Assembly (NCBI GenBank): GCA_947652115.1
Contig: OX393573.1
Location: forward strand, 445,919-509,918
DNA length: 64,000 nucleotides
Direction of reading: 5' to 3'
From: Blastomussa wellsi
Taxonomy: Eukaryota > Cnidaria > Anthozoa > Scleractinia > Plerogyridae
The notes under the pieces were generated by a model. It saw nothing but the letters and a program-made list of their open reading frames with translations, did no database searches and was not told where the DNA came from. A program made the position numbers and the translations under genes. How positions within the stretch are numbered: position 1 is the stretch's first letter; each line of letters begins with the position of its first letter. Shown piece by piece: positions 23,370 through 36,200 of this stretch.

Positions 23370-26348
23370 CGTTCCTGGGCAGGGTCTGTCATCTTCCCGC
23401 GCGAGAGAGGAGGAGGGCTCCGGGAGGGCGGGAAGATGAGAGACTCTGGAAACGAGGTTGTTACCTTGTATCACTTATTGTATAAAACCAGAGCAAATGA
23501 GAATTGAATTTTCCTTTCGACGCTCAAGTGAAAACTGCTAGAGCTCTTGACACTAAGTAAAACTGTTTTTTTGCACTGACAGGCGTGTCCAACGTCAAGT
23601 ATACTAACTGGGGCTGTGAAGCCGTGTTTCAAATCTCATCCACTTAGAAGGTATGTTGAACTCGGTTTTAGACTACAAGCACTGTCTTTCTTTTCCCAGC
23701 ATGACAATGATACATATATGATTTTGTGTTTTTAAGGTTCGTAGAAGATGGAGTCAATTTTTCTATTAACTCAGATGATCCTCTCATATGTCAAACAAGA
23801 CTGGATCTTGAGCAAGGTGTTGCTTTTAATCATATTGGGTTGAGCCCAGCAGAATTAACACGTGCGGTGAGTTGGATTTCTAAGCGCAAACCAGTGAGAG
23901 TGGCAGCTGTAACACACGCTCTGATTGGTCAATGTCTTATTCAATCACTTACAGCACTTCGCTCAATAACATTTCTCTTTTCATTTGTTTCCAGACATTC
24001 AACGCCGCAAGAGCGTCATTCCTTCCTGACAAGGAGAAACGAGAACTTATCGATCAACTCAAATTAGTGCATGGGATTTGTTAATGTTCTAAAAATATAT
24101 ATTTTAATTCTTAAGATGTATTTTTGTGAGGTTCACGCATAAATGGATTCAATAATTAGGTTTTTTTTTGCAACTCACAAGATTGTGAGGCTGGTGGTGG
24201 CTAGCTAGTGTTTGAGGGAAATTATTTGTTCGATTTTGGTGTCGAGGGAAACGAAACTAATTTTATGTTCTGTGTCAGGTCACACTACACTTTAAGATTT
24301 TGTCCTCCAGATCCGTCAGTAAATCAGAATATATCCAAATATGGCGAGTTTTCGCTGAAGCTTTTACGAAAAATATAATGGGTATAGCCGCCATATTGGT
24401 GCACCTTTTTAACTAACTTATTTTGTTCCGTACACCAATATGATTGAAAGTATGCTTCACGCTACACGTAACTAGGCCGTCATTTATCTTTGTGCCACGT
24501 ATGACTTCTCTACAACGCGTTTGCTGAAACGCGGTTTTTCCTGTTATGACATGAAAAATATTTTCTACTTTTTTGAAAGGCCTTTCGAAATACAGAAGAA
24601 TAGCGTTTTTCTTTTTGAAATATCTTTCTAGGCAAAAATAGATCTATTATAGGGATTTATTTCTTTTTTGTGTTTTTATTGTATCACTGCTCATGACAAA
24701 CCTTTAAGTTATTTAGGAAGAGAACATAATATTTCAAAACAACTTGTTTTTTGAAACAACATTTCACTTGCAATTGAATACATTATTTGTATTTTTACTG
24801 GCAAAATACCCCTTCATTATATCAACTGGCGTTTGTTTGATTTTTGAATGGACACTAATCTAATAGTTTATTATTTTGAAGTACTGACAAGTGAACTCTT
24901 AAGGGAGAAACCAGCGGTTTTTTGATTAGGACAAAACTAAATACTAAATACAGGGGGTGACGGTAGTGCTAACTATTACCCTGTGTGACGATTAATAAAC
25001 ATATCATGATATCAATGTACGTAATTAATAGTTAGTGTTTTAAGAATGAATAAAGATCTCAGAAAAGTTATGGACAGTGTTCGGCTTATCCTCTGAGACT
25101 CCACGGGGGGTGTTGAAAACTGGGGCCGAACGTGTCACGTGGCTTTATAATTTTACCCCCCTCGAACTTTGAACTCTTACGAATGCGAACGGGTGCGAAG
25201 AAGTTGTCTTGAATGTGTATTGAATACAGTCTTTATCTACGAAGTTGTCCTTTGTGTACGTTTTCTACAGGGGGCTGTAAGTCGGGATGAGGCTCAAAAT
25301 AAGACTAATAACTAAATCCAAATCACTGCGATGTTACGTAGAAAAGGTACATTACGGGCTGATTCTGTTAGGGTGGACCAAATTGGATCATGTTTCGGTC
25401 GATAAGCCGACAAGAAAACAAAGCGAGGAGTTAAAAACACGTGGGTATTTAAAAGACAAGCAGGCACCGTCATGCAACAAACTTGCTTCTATCAACCGCG
25501 CCCATTTGAAACCGCAGATGGCCCTGGGGACGAGGTTGTGCTTTAAAAACAATTTGCTATGGTTAGATCCCTTGGGACTCTGGAGTTAAAATGACAGGTT
25601 GTCTCTCGGAAATATTTGGAAACATCCCTAAAATAAATACAATTCGCTCTGGCCCTAATTTCAGCCATGTATACCCCAATCATCGTGCTCAGTGACTTAT
25701 TCTCAAAGACGTGTAGTCAGTTGAGCAGCTGGCCCCGTTATGTAACTAACTTGCTTTTATAACAATTTGCGTTTGAGTTACCGAGAGCCATCTCGATGAT
25801 GTTTGAAAACACTACTATTGGTTCAAATTCATTTTCTGGCTTCATAGCGGTATACCAACACTAAACCATTTTTTTTTTCAGAACGTCTTAGTTTTCGGCC
25901 GAAGTTGCACTTTCTTATTTTCCCGACAATTTGAGACCAAAGTGTTGTTATTTTTTTTAACACAAAATGGCATTGCAGTAAGACCTTACTCCTAACCATA
26001 AAAAGTGAATAAAATTTATGTCGAATATACTGCGTGTCGCTTTCGTTATGGTTTTTGGAGCAAAATAGAGCCTGCTCGCAGTCTACTCATCGCCAACAAC
26101 CACTTTATTGCGTTACAAAGTGAACGTTACATTTTAACTGTATGTACATGACGCAATGCATAAAATGAACGGTAAAATATACCCATTAAGACGACCGTTA
26201 TCTATAGAGTTGTTTATTTACAGAATATGTTGACCATATTATTCGCTTAATAAAAATCCCGCTTAAAACCCAAGCCAAATAATCATAAAAGTAACCTGTA
26301 TGGCCATACTTACTAAGCTGATCTCACTAATAAACATGGTGTTTTAGC
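23370..26348 (+). repeat. Tandem segmental duplication, copy 2
   Basis: Direct, highly similar copy of 20322-23369. Differences are scattered substitutions, small indels and a loss of about 60 bases corresponding to roughly 21592-21650, flanked by CTTT in copy 1. The copies abut directly, as expected for a tandem duplication. Confidence 0.93.
23583..24084 (+). pseudogene. Duplicated terminal exons of ADA (exons 8', 9', 10')
   Basis: Exons 23583-23650, 23737-23866 and 23995-24084 repeat the last three ADA coding exons with splice sites and reading frame intact. Translation differs from copy 1 at one visible residue (FAEDG becomes FVEDG). They include the zinc and catalytic pair in SINSDDP and a stop codon. 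No upstream exons accompany them, so this is not an independent gene. They could serve as alternative terminal exons by skipping 20534-21035, or be unused. Intactness suggests recent origin or gene conversion. Confidence 0.85.
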
Positions 26349-27203
26349 GACAACCAATTTATAAAAAATAGCCACTTTAAAGGAGACAAGAATACCTCAG
26401 GTAAAAGAATTATATGCTCAAGGGAGATTACTAGTGACTAGAAATTTTTTAATGGTTCCTTCTTTAAACAAAGAAATGAAGTCACCAAGATTTACCGGAA
26501 ATACCATCTTCTACTGAAAGGTGAACAGTTTTCTTTGTTTACTATTCAACAACAGATATCCTTACGGATTACAACTTCTATATTTTCATGTTCGAGTCTC
26601 CAACTGCAGATAGCTTTGAAGTCAGTTTCAAGCAAAAATCACGTGAACAAAACAGATCACTTGATTGGCTAATATGTAGACTGGTAAAGTACGTTGGAGA
26701 ACTACCCTCCAAGAAGAGACGGTCAGTTTAATTTGTGAACAGAATGTGGGGTTAGCGTTGGGTAAAAGCCAAGCTTACTTGGAGTTGACCTTCCCCGAGG
26801 TGTTGCATTTTTTCAACCATGTACAAAGTACAAATAGAAGAAAATCTCCAGCAGAATATTGCTGATCCCTTGAAGATTGTTTATTGCCTCCAGTTTGGTA
26901 AAAAAGATGATGTGAGACGTTGAGAAAGTGCTTTGGACTAAACACAAATTTCCTCAAAATCAGTTAACTGTCATCATGAAACTTACGGTGGGGAAATAAA
27001 ATGAGCGAGTCAAGCTTTCCTTCTCCTATGAGTATCGAAAATCACAGCTTACAAAAAGATATTGGAAAAAAAATAGGACTGTTCATTATATTGGTAAAGA
27101 CCAATTCTTGGCCTGCGTTTTGTTTCTACTTTCACGGGACATCAGGTCTCGTTTCTTTAAACTACTGTATAATCTGAATAAATATTTAATATTTTCACAG
27201 TCA
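26349..27203. other. Gap between ADA duplication and DCDC2-like gene
   Basis: No exon or clear repeat recognised. It contains the 3' flank of the minus-strand doublecortin gene, which ends at 27204. Confidence 0.5.
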
Positions 27204-30200
27204 TTATTCTTGTGGCTCATTGGCTGATTCGTTTGATGGCTCATTTGCCCCCGGTAACTCGTAATGCGTCGCAGGTTGTTCATTTGCTTCGGGTGGCTCC
27301 TACAAAACAAACAAACGTACATTAACTCTCCTGGTGTAATGTTTGCTGTGCTGCAATGTTTGCTCGTCTATAGCCTGCAAAGCAGGCGGTTTTTGTCGGG
27401 GGAATGCTTCGAAAACAGCGATCACGAAAGACCCAACCTCCACCCTACCCCCTCCCCCTCTCTTTTTTCCTCTCCCCAGTGTTCGCGCGCTGAAAATGGC
27501 GGCCGGTCTTTCGTGATCGCTGTTTTCGAAGCATTCCCCAACAAAAACCGCCTGCTTTGCAGGCTAGCTCGTCTATTGCTCATTCTTCAGTGAAAGAATG
27601 TCGAACCAAATTACCATTAATATGTAGCAAACCTCAAAATAATAGTTTACTATGGAAGAAGAAAACCAAAGAGATGAAACTAAACCAAAATGGAACAAGG
27701 ATGGAGAAGATTGAGACGGATTGCAAACGACGAATTTGAAAAATTTAGGCTAAATTTTTAAACGTGTAAAAATTATGACCGGTACTCTAATTTTAGTGTT
27801 AAAATTGCACTGCGTCAACAAAGTGGCTAACCATAAAACGAGGAAGGGATGGTACGTTATTATTTTGAAAGACGAACCTTTCTTTTGACGCCTTAACGTC
27901 GGAAATGAAGACTGTGACTTGACAAATGTACCTTCTTTCTTTGCTACCTATCATATAAACACTGAACTAATAAAGTATGCTAGCTACTTTGTACTGAACT
28001 AAACCGACCTACCCTCCTGGTAATAAAGCAAGTTTGAAGGTCCGTCCGTCCGTCCGTCCGTCCATCACTACACCAACCTACCCTCCCCTCCCATCTTTTT
28101 ACTGACAATACTGTGACGTGACAACTGTACATTCTTCCTGCGCTGCCTATTATTAATAATAGACCTTTTTCGCTTGGACGGTTTATTGCCCCATTACAAA
28201 TCACGTGATGATACTCTTGTGAATTCTTGCTTTCAAATTTTCAAATATTTGCTTGTATGTGAAGAAATAATTTTTGCATGGACAATTCTCTAGAGAATAT
28301 CACACGGTATGTAATGGAGAAACAAACACGCCCAAGCGTAAAAAGGTCTGTTATGTAACTTGTGTTATTAAACACTGAACTAATAGCTGATAGTATGCTA
28401 GCTACTCTGCACAAAAAGAAACACTCTCCCTACCCTCCACCTCCCCCTCCCCTCCGTAGAGAAAGGAAGTTATCTAAGGCAAATTTCAGATCAGCATGTT
28501 TGGTTGCTACACTGTATATGTTTTTTTGCATTGCTGCATTGAACAAGTCAAGTTCGTTACTTTTTGTTGGAGGGGATCGGTGCTTTCAGGACTTGCTTAC
28601 GAGATCGATCTCAGGGTACACAACTTGCAGCAATGCAATAAAAATTGGCTTCACAAAATAATTTTTATAATTTGGATGCTAATTTTGCGGACTTTAAGGC
28701 GTGGTCAACACTTACGTTCTCGTTGTCTTTCTCTATAGCTTCGTTACTCTCTTCAATTTCGTCGCCTTCTTCACTTTCATTGTTGTTATCCTCATCCTCA
28801 GCATTCGCTCGGTTTTCATTGCCTTCGTCTTCAATTTCTTCATCTGCTACTTCTTCAGCTGGCATTTGATCAACGGGCTTGTCCTCTGCTGTTTCTTTAA
28901 GAAAACGAGTGTTTTAGTGCATTAACCGCAGAATCAGTCACGTCACTTTTTAAACCAATCAGAAGAAAAACCAAAACCAATCGTGACTCGCGCGCACACG
29001 TTTTCCCGCGCTTTGTGTCGGCTACGTGAAATTACTTTGAGTTTTGATTGGTTCACTGGATTGCCTCAGCCCTCTGTGACTAACCAATTGAAACTCGCTC
29101 TACTGTACATACTAAACTTTAATAAGGAATTAATTTACAAAAGCAAAAGCAAGGCCATTAAACTCATACCTTTGTCATCTTGGATTTCTTTGGCATCTTC
29201 CTTGTTTTCACCAGTAGCTTCATATACTGATGGCTTCGCTGTTGAAAGAGTGAAACGTTATATTTGGTTGTTAACTATTCGGTTTATAAGTCACTGCTAC
29301 CTACAAATAGCAGGGAACAGGGGATATTTACTGTTGCTCCCAAAGAATTCTTATAGATTTTCCAGAATTCTCCCCAGGTCATCTAATCAATGTCCGTACT
29401 TGGTGAAAGTGAGACACTCTAAATTAAGCCTGTAAACAATCTCTCTTCAGGTGATGCAGCAACTAGTTCCAAGAAAGAGAGATAATTACCCAGCAAAACA
29501 CAAGACAGGACGAGAGGTTTTGATTTAAAGCTGCAGTAACTAAATAATACATCGATCCACCTACACGATGTCTTGCTATAAATGAATGGGGACTAAAAGT
29601 GTGCAAAAATAATAACTTGGCTGAAATCAGACATAAAACAGCCTAAGTTTCAATCCAGTGCACATACCATCATCTTGTTTGTCATCGACAAGCTCCTCTA
29701 AAGGGACACCATTATCTCCAAGAATATCAGTGACCTTGTTGTGTACAGCGTCCTCTATTGGTATATCCTCAATCTCAGAATCATGTGAAGGCGAATCACT
29801 TCTATTTCTGCCATAAGCTCTCTGTGGTTCATCATCCCTGAGTGATTCCACGACTGTTTCTTTGAATGACTCAAACAGTGATGATGGCTCTTCTTCCCTT
29901 ACTGGTTCAGGAGATGAATTGATGCCATTAAAATCCCTCGTGGCAATGTCTGCAGCCAAACTGGTAATCTGATGACAAAATTATGGCACAGCATGAATTT
30001 TTATTACTTAGAGAGACTGTTCCCTAAAATAGTAGGCAGGCAATCTCGTCCTCAGAGCCCGCTTTTCTTTTGGTCAGCACCAAGGGCACCGACTCTGGCC
30101 AGGGCCGATTTTTGGAGCATGCTCATAGTGCATTGTTTTCATTCTCAGTCAATCAGATTAAGCAAAAAGAGTCTGCACAGAGTAGCCACAAGTCCATGAA

Positions 30201-33200
30201 ATGCAGACTTTTGGGATTGGCCCTGGTCAGAGTCTGTGTTTTTGGTTCTGCCAAAGAAAAGCGGGCCTTGGGAACGAGATTGGTAGGCAGGCAGTTTTTG
30301 GAAAAGTGCTCATTGCCCACAAGGCCAGCGCTTGTCCATGCTTGTGCTTGCAAAGAAAAACGATGTGCTCGCATGCTTGCAATACCACTTGATACCCCCA
30401 CGTCACATAAACCTTATGTTAGTACTGCAAAATCGTAATTAGTCTAGTTTGCCTGTAGTATACCAGTCAAGCTACAACCACAATTTATTACTATTTTGTT
30501 TTAATGACAGTAATGTGTGTACATGTCAATAAATGTATTTGAGTAGGCTACCAGGTCATATATTAAATTTGAACTATAACTAGCATGAAAATTCCACTTA
30601 CAGGCTTGTCATTATCAACATGAGACTTATTTTTTGATGATCTTTTTGCTGCACCTCTCTGAAAAGGAAACAAGAGAATGGAATTTATTGTTAATAAAAC
30701 TACTAAGATACCCAGTAATAAGCATTGATATTTCATAATCTTTGCAAAAATTCATGGATCTTTTCATTATTTGGTTTAACATGATATTAAAGACTAAACA
30801 ATTCACAGCAATCATACCTACCATATTAAATTTTATGTAAAGTAACTACACGACAGTGATAAAGCTATACAGTCAACTCTTGCTCAACATCTCCACATCT
30901 GAGACACGTCTACGAAATGGACAACTGGCAATTCTCACTACCTGCTGTTTTCAGCCATTTTACTGTATCTTAACTCTCTATAAACCAGACACCTTCAAGA
31001 TGGAGTACTTGGCACCAGTCATAATGGTCGGTCTTGCAGAGAGATGACAGCAGTTGAAAAAAAGCAGAAACACTATCCAAGGATTTCACTGGAAATCATC
31101 ATAATTTCCATCTGTAATTTTCGTCATGTGTGCAATTTAGATGGCATGCAATGCCAACAACAACAACAACATTTTTATTTCTTCTGAATTAAGTCTCTAT
31201 CCCCTGGCTCCACAGATAGCAGTGCCAATCGAAAGTGGGCCAGGATAATCAGAGAGAAAAAAAGGAAGGATGTAAAGTTCTGTAACATTGCACTACTGTA
31301 GAATAGCTGTAAGTAAATAATGATTTAATACATGAAACACAAGTTTCCTTGTACATGTACATGTATTTAAACTAAGTCAAATACGGTTTAGTTTAGTAAA
31401 GTGTACAAAATTGCAGCCTGAACACTAACATTACGGTTACTCTAAAAATGGTGGAATCTCTTGAACCAAATATCAAAAGCTTACAGGTTTATTGGGAGCA
31501 GGTTTTCTCTCTGCTGCTTTTGGTTTTGTGGAAGCTCTGTAGAAAAGGAAAAATTTGATCATCAAGAAATAATACTGTTCAAAAACATATTATAACCATT
31601 CAAGGGGTCTTTTAGGAGCCATATGAAAATTTCTGCATCAGTAATAGACTTGGGCCATCCTACACACTTCAGTGATTCATATGAGAAATGAAAATCATGT
31701 CACTGGAAACAAGAACTGTCTTACAAGAAATGAGATGAGTGGTTGTACCATAGATATGAGTGGTACTGAAGCACATGCATCAATGATAGACTTGGGTCAA
31801 GTTCACACTGGTGACATAACAATATAATTAACAACATAGACATAACAACAAAAACAAAAGATCAGTTTCTCCTTATGTGTTCGTGACGGTAGCTTTTTGT
31901 CATTATGTTCCATCTATGATGTTGTTATGTTGAGTTGCTTAGACTGGTGACATAAAACATTAATGAGAGGTTTGCATGTGTGTGACCTCGTCATTATGTT
32001 GTTATGACGCTAGTGAGAACGGGTATTACTTGGCACAAGTTAAAGTTTGTTAATAAAAGCAAATAACAGTTCGCAAAACAATTTACAAGTGACAAAGTAT
32101 AAAATAATGTATCCAGATTTGTACAAATTAAGGTATACCTTCTTGGAGTTAACTGGGCGGCTACTCCATGGTCATTATAGTTGACAGTTCTATCAAAACT
32201 AAAAAACAGAAAATAATTACATAATAAGCCCATTTATGGAGACATTTTGATTGGTTCCTACCAATGATCTGCTATTAAGGGTCACACGCACTGATAGATT
32301 CCATGTTGCTGTGCATCTGTTCAGTTCTTGTAATAGATCACCGATGACATCAAAATGTGGTCAGAACATCAGGGACACACTCAGCTATCACCTTGTGGGT
32401 CACTTTTTTGTTATTACCACATTTTGACGTCATCAGTTATCTATTATTAACAGTAAATGAACAGATGCACAGAAACATGGAATCTATTTGTTAAATGGGA
32501 TTCGCTTTTCGTGTATTGAAATCCTGAAGTGCTGAAGCAATGGTGCACATTTTCCTCAAGTTTGTTGTGTCGTGTTAACTCAAATAAATTTCAAACGTAC
32601 TATCGCTCTCTCCCCACGGCAACATACTGCCCATTGTCATCCAGCTGGGATGGTTCAGATATCCTGTGTCCATCCAATGTAAATAAACTGAAACAATATA
32701 GACAAGAGCTTTAAAACGAACTTGGGAATTATTATTTGCCGTAGTGTAAAAATTACCTGTACCTTTAAATGGAAGTAAAAGAATGTTAAAAAGTATTATA
32801 ACAATATTCCTATTCAAGACCTTTTTAGACTCTCATGAGAGAAGGGAGAGGTTTATTTCAAGTAATATTTTAGTTGTTGTTGTGGGGGTGTAAATAAGGT
32901 GGGGGAAGGTTTGGAGGAGGAGCTTTAACGGTAAAATTTAGCTTTAATGGTAAAATTTAAGTAAAAGACTGTTACACCCAGCAAGAGTTTTAGCCAGGAT
33001 TTGAATAGTGGACATCCATAAATTTCTATTAAAAAATAGCACTGACTCCATCAATGTAGGAGTGTCTGAGGGTAGAATTTAAGGTACAGTTTTGACTGCA
33101 CATGATGTACAAATTTTCAAAAACAACTCCATACAGCAAGTTGTATTTAATTTTCTGTACAAAGAGCAGGACTGTCACTAATTTTTCAAGTTGGCGGGGA

Positions 33201-36200
33201 AAGTAAAAAAGTAGCCAGGAGATTTTGTTGTTTGATGTATTTTTCACTTTCCAGTGTTCTGGTTTTGTTTCAAAGTAGCCAGGGATCAAACTTGTTATTA
33301 AGTAGCCGGGAGAATTCCCTGGCCCTTCATGACAGCCCTGAAAGAGGGAATCTAGATACGATACTTGGGATATCCCATTTGGAGCCTAAAAGCCTGCATC
33401 CACACTGCATGAAATGGCATGTATACGGAGGTATAATGAGACAGTATACATAACGTGTATGGAAAGGTATACTGATGTATACTGAACTTTGGGTATAAGG
33501 TCTGTATAATGAACAGTATAACTTGGTTTCCTTATACTAGTGTATACTGATCCTGGTATTTTTGTTGGCCAACCCTGAAATATACTGATCATTAAACGGA
33601 CCGTATACATCCTGCCATGTCCTTATTTTGTCCTTATATCAATAGATATACTGAGTGTGTACGGCGTGAGGAAGGCTCCTTATACAGGACCACTTTATGG
33701 AGTGCCGGCCAGTAAATCTTTCTTCAATTACCGGTAGTACTAATCAAGTTAAAAATTGATCACAATCAGAACTTACTCGTAAACTGCGCCATTCTTGCTA
33801 TGGGAACTCACTTTATCATTTACAGACTCTAGAACCTACAGAATGTCAAGTAAAGTAAGGTGAGATTTATTTTTTCTTAAAGTTTAAAAGCAGGAGGGAG
33901 CCAAATTATTTTACTCAGCATCAAGCCAGCAGTTAAATGAACTTTGATTAATCAAAAGATGACATTCCATTCTTTTTAAAGGAACTAAATCACACTTAAT
34001 TTCAGGGGGCACAGATTTCTAGTGGCAATGTTGACACAGATGACAAAGCAACCTTAAATGATCATACAACATATGATTGTAAACAAAAAAAATTGCTTCA
34101 GCCTATTAAGAATTGCTACCTGCACAATTAGACTTGCTACAACTCGACCAAAAACTGACTTTTAGAACGTTGCAGAACACATACAGCAACATACAGACTG
34201 TCATGATCACGCAAGGCTTACTCCAAATGGTCACATGACAAGCCAGCTCTCTCATTGCCTTATCCTCTTGTGTACAGTGTGAATACCTTATTCTTTTGTC
34301 TCTTATTTCTTGCTTCCTCATCGTATCCATTCAATACTACTAAACTGAATGCAATTCCCTAATCTTTGATCACTAATAATAAATGCATTACCTGGTACAT
34401 CTTGAAGTCCGTTCTTAACTGGACTCTTCTTGGTTTGGCTACAATTCCATTGCAGAAAACACTGCAACAAAATGATCAGTTCATACAAACATCAGATCAC
34501 TATTAACAAAATGTGTGGTTCCAGAAAATATACATGAAAATACATCTGCCATATAGCTGTGTGATTGGACTCCCTTAGTTTGATTTCAGCGAATCAAATC
34601 ATGTGTCCCCAGAGCCACTGCTCCTCGTGCACAGGCCCAGCCGGCCAAGAGGGAAGGGCGGCTCTGGTGACGAGAATGTCGTCATCAGTGAAACACCACC
34701 AGAGAGCAATGCATTCTGGTTGCCACACAGTGCATCCTGGTCGCCACGCAGAATATAGATTTTGAATAGATTTCTTATATATTCTGATTATAACTGCTGC
34801 TCGCTCGCTCCACAGCAATCAATTCATTTTGTGGCTGTATCACCACCCCAGTTTAACAGCCATTTGCTATCGATATCTGCTCTGTTTGTATAGGTAATCA
34901 CATGAGGCCAAGTGCTATTAAGGATTAATTGCACGAGAGTTTTCAAAATTTTCCCAAATTGCCCGAGTCGCGAAGCGACGAGGGCAATTTGGAAAATTTT
35001 GAAAACTCAAGTGCAATTAATCCTTAATAGTACGAGGTCTCATGGGATTACTTGTTTATCAATAAAGGGCAAAATTTATACGAAGGAAAATCACGCGTGC
35101 AGTCTATTTTTATCTGGGAAGCCTGTTTAGCGCTACGGCAATTAACGGAATAGCCAATCATTAACAGGTAATCATGCCCTCTCTTGATTACTAAAAATGC
35201 CCTCGATTAAGAAAAAATGCCCTCTCTCTCAACCAATCAGCGCTCAGTAATTTTGCCCTTTATTGATAAGATTAAATATCAATAAAGCAATATGCTCAAT
35301 AAGGTTTACATCTTTACTTCGTATAACTGCTCATGGGTTAAGCTACTTACACAATTGTTTTCACCTCCTCCTTTTTCCTTAAACCACTAACACGGGCTTT
35401 CCCTGGCACATTTTTGAATTTGCGATGATTTAGCTCAACAAAATTAACCTGCGAATGAAAGAAATTCACGAAATTTGCTTCTGTGCACATCACATCATCC
35501 TACATAATAACATTACTCATTCAAGAACCACGCAAGTTTAAACTTTGTTTATCTATCCATCACTTCTATTTCCCGAAAACGATTGAACATACTATAATTT
35601 GCTCAAGCTATATCACTGAAGTTGGCGTTTTGGGCTTAAATATTTATTTAAGCTTTAAACGTTTAATTATTTATAGGGCTCTTGCTTAGAAACGAACTTA
35701 ATGATATAGACGACTCGAGCTCATTAAATCACATGTTAAACTATTTTGCCAGCTACTTTAGAAAGATAGAAGAAATGTCCGAAATCTGGTTTGTCTTTAC
35801 TCGTTAAAAAATATCCCGCCAAAATCGCGGGTAATATTCTCAATAATTCATCAAACTATCATAATGAGAGAGTTTACAAAAGCGATCACGATTTTATAGT
35901 TTTTAAATTGACATCGAAAATACGTTTTAATCCTACCTCGGTTTCTTTAAGAGGCTGCAAACGGTGCGGCCTCGAGTCTTTTGCATCATATCTAAAATAA
36001 ATAAAAACCCAAACAAACTGTTGAGCGAAGCAAAGTTTACATGTAGATCAAACAGCACACTCAATTTGCAAAGATTGATGGCGTGCTTTGGCAATTCAAA
36101 CAGACAGCTCACACGTACCCGACTTTTTTAAACGGCTCTCTTCCCACGACGACATAAGTACAATCCCTTTGAAGATCGTCAAGCTTTCTGATGCGATGTC

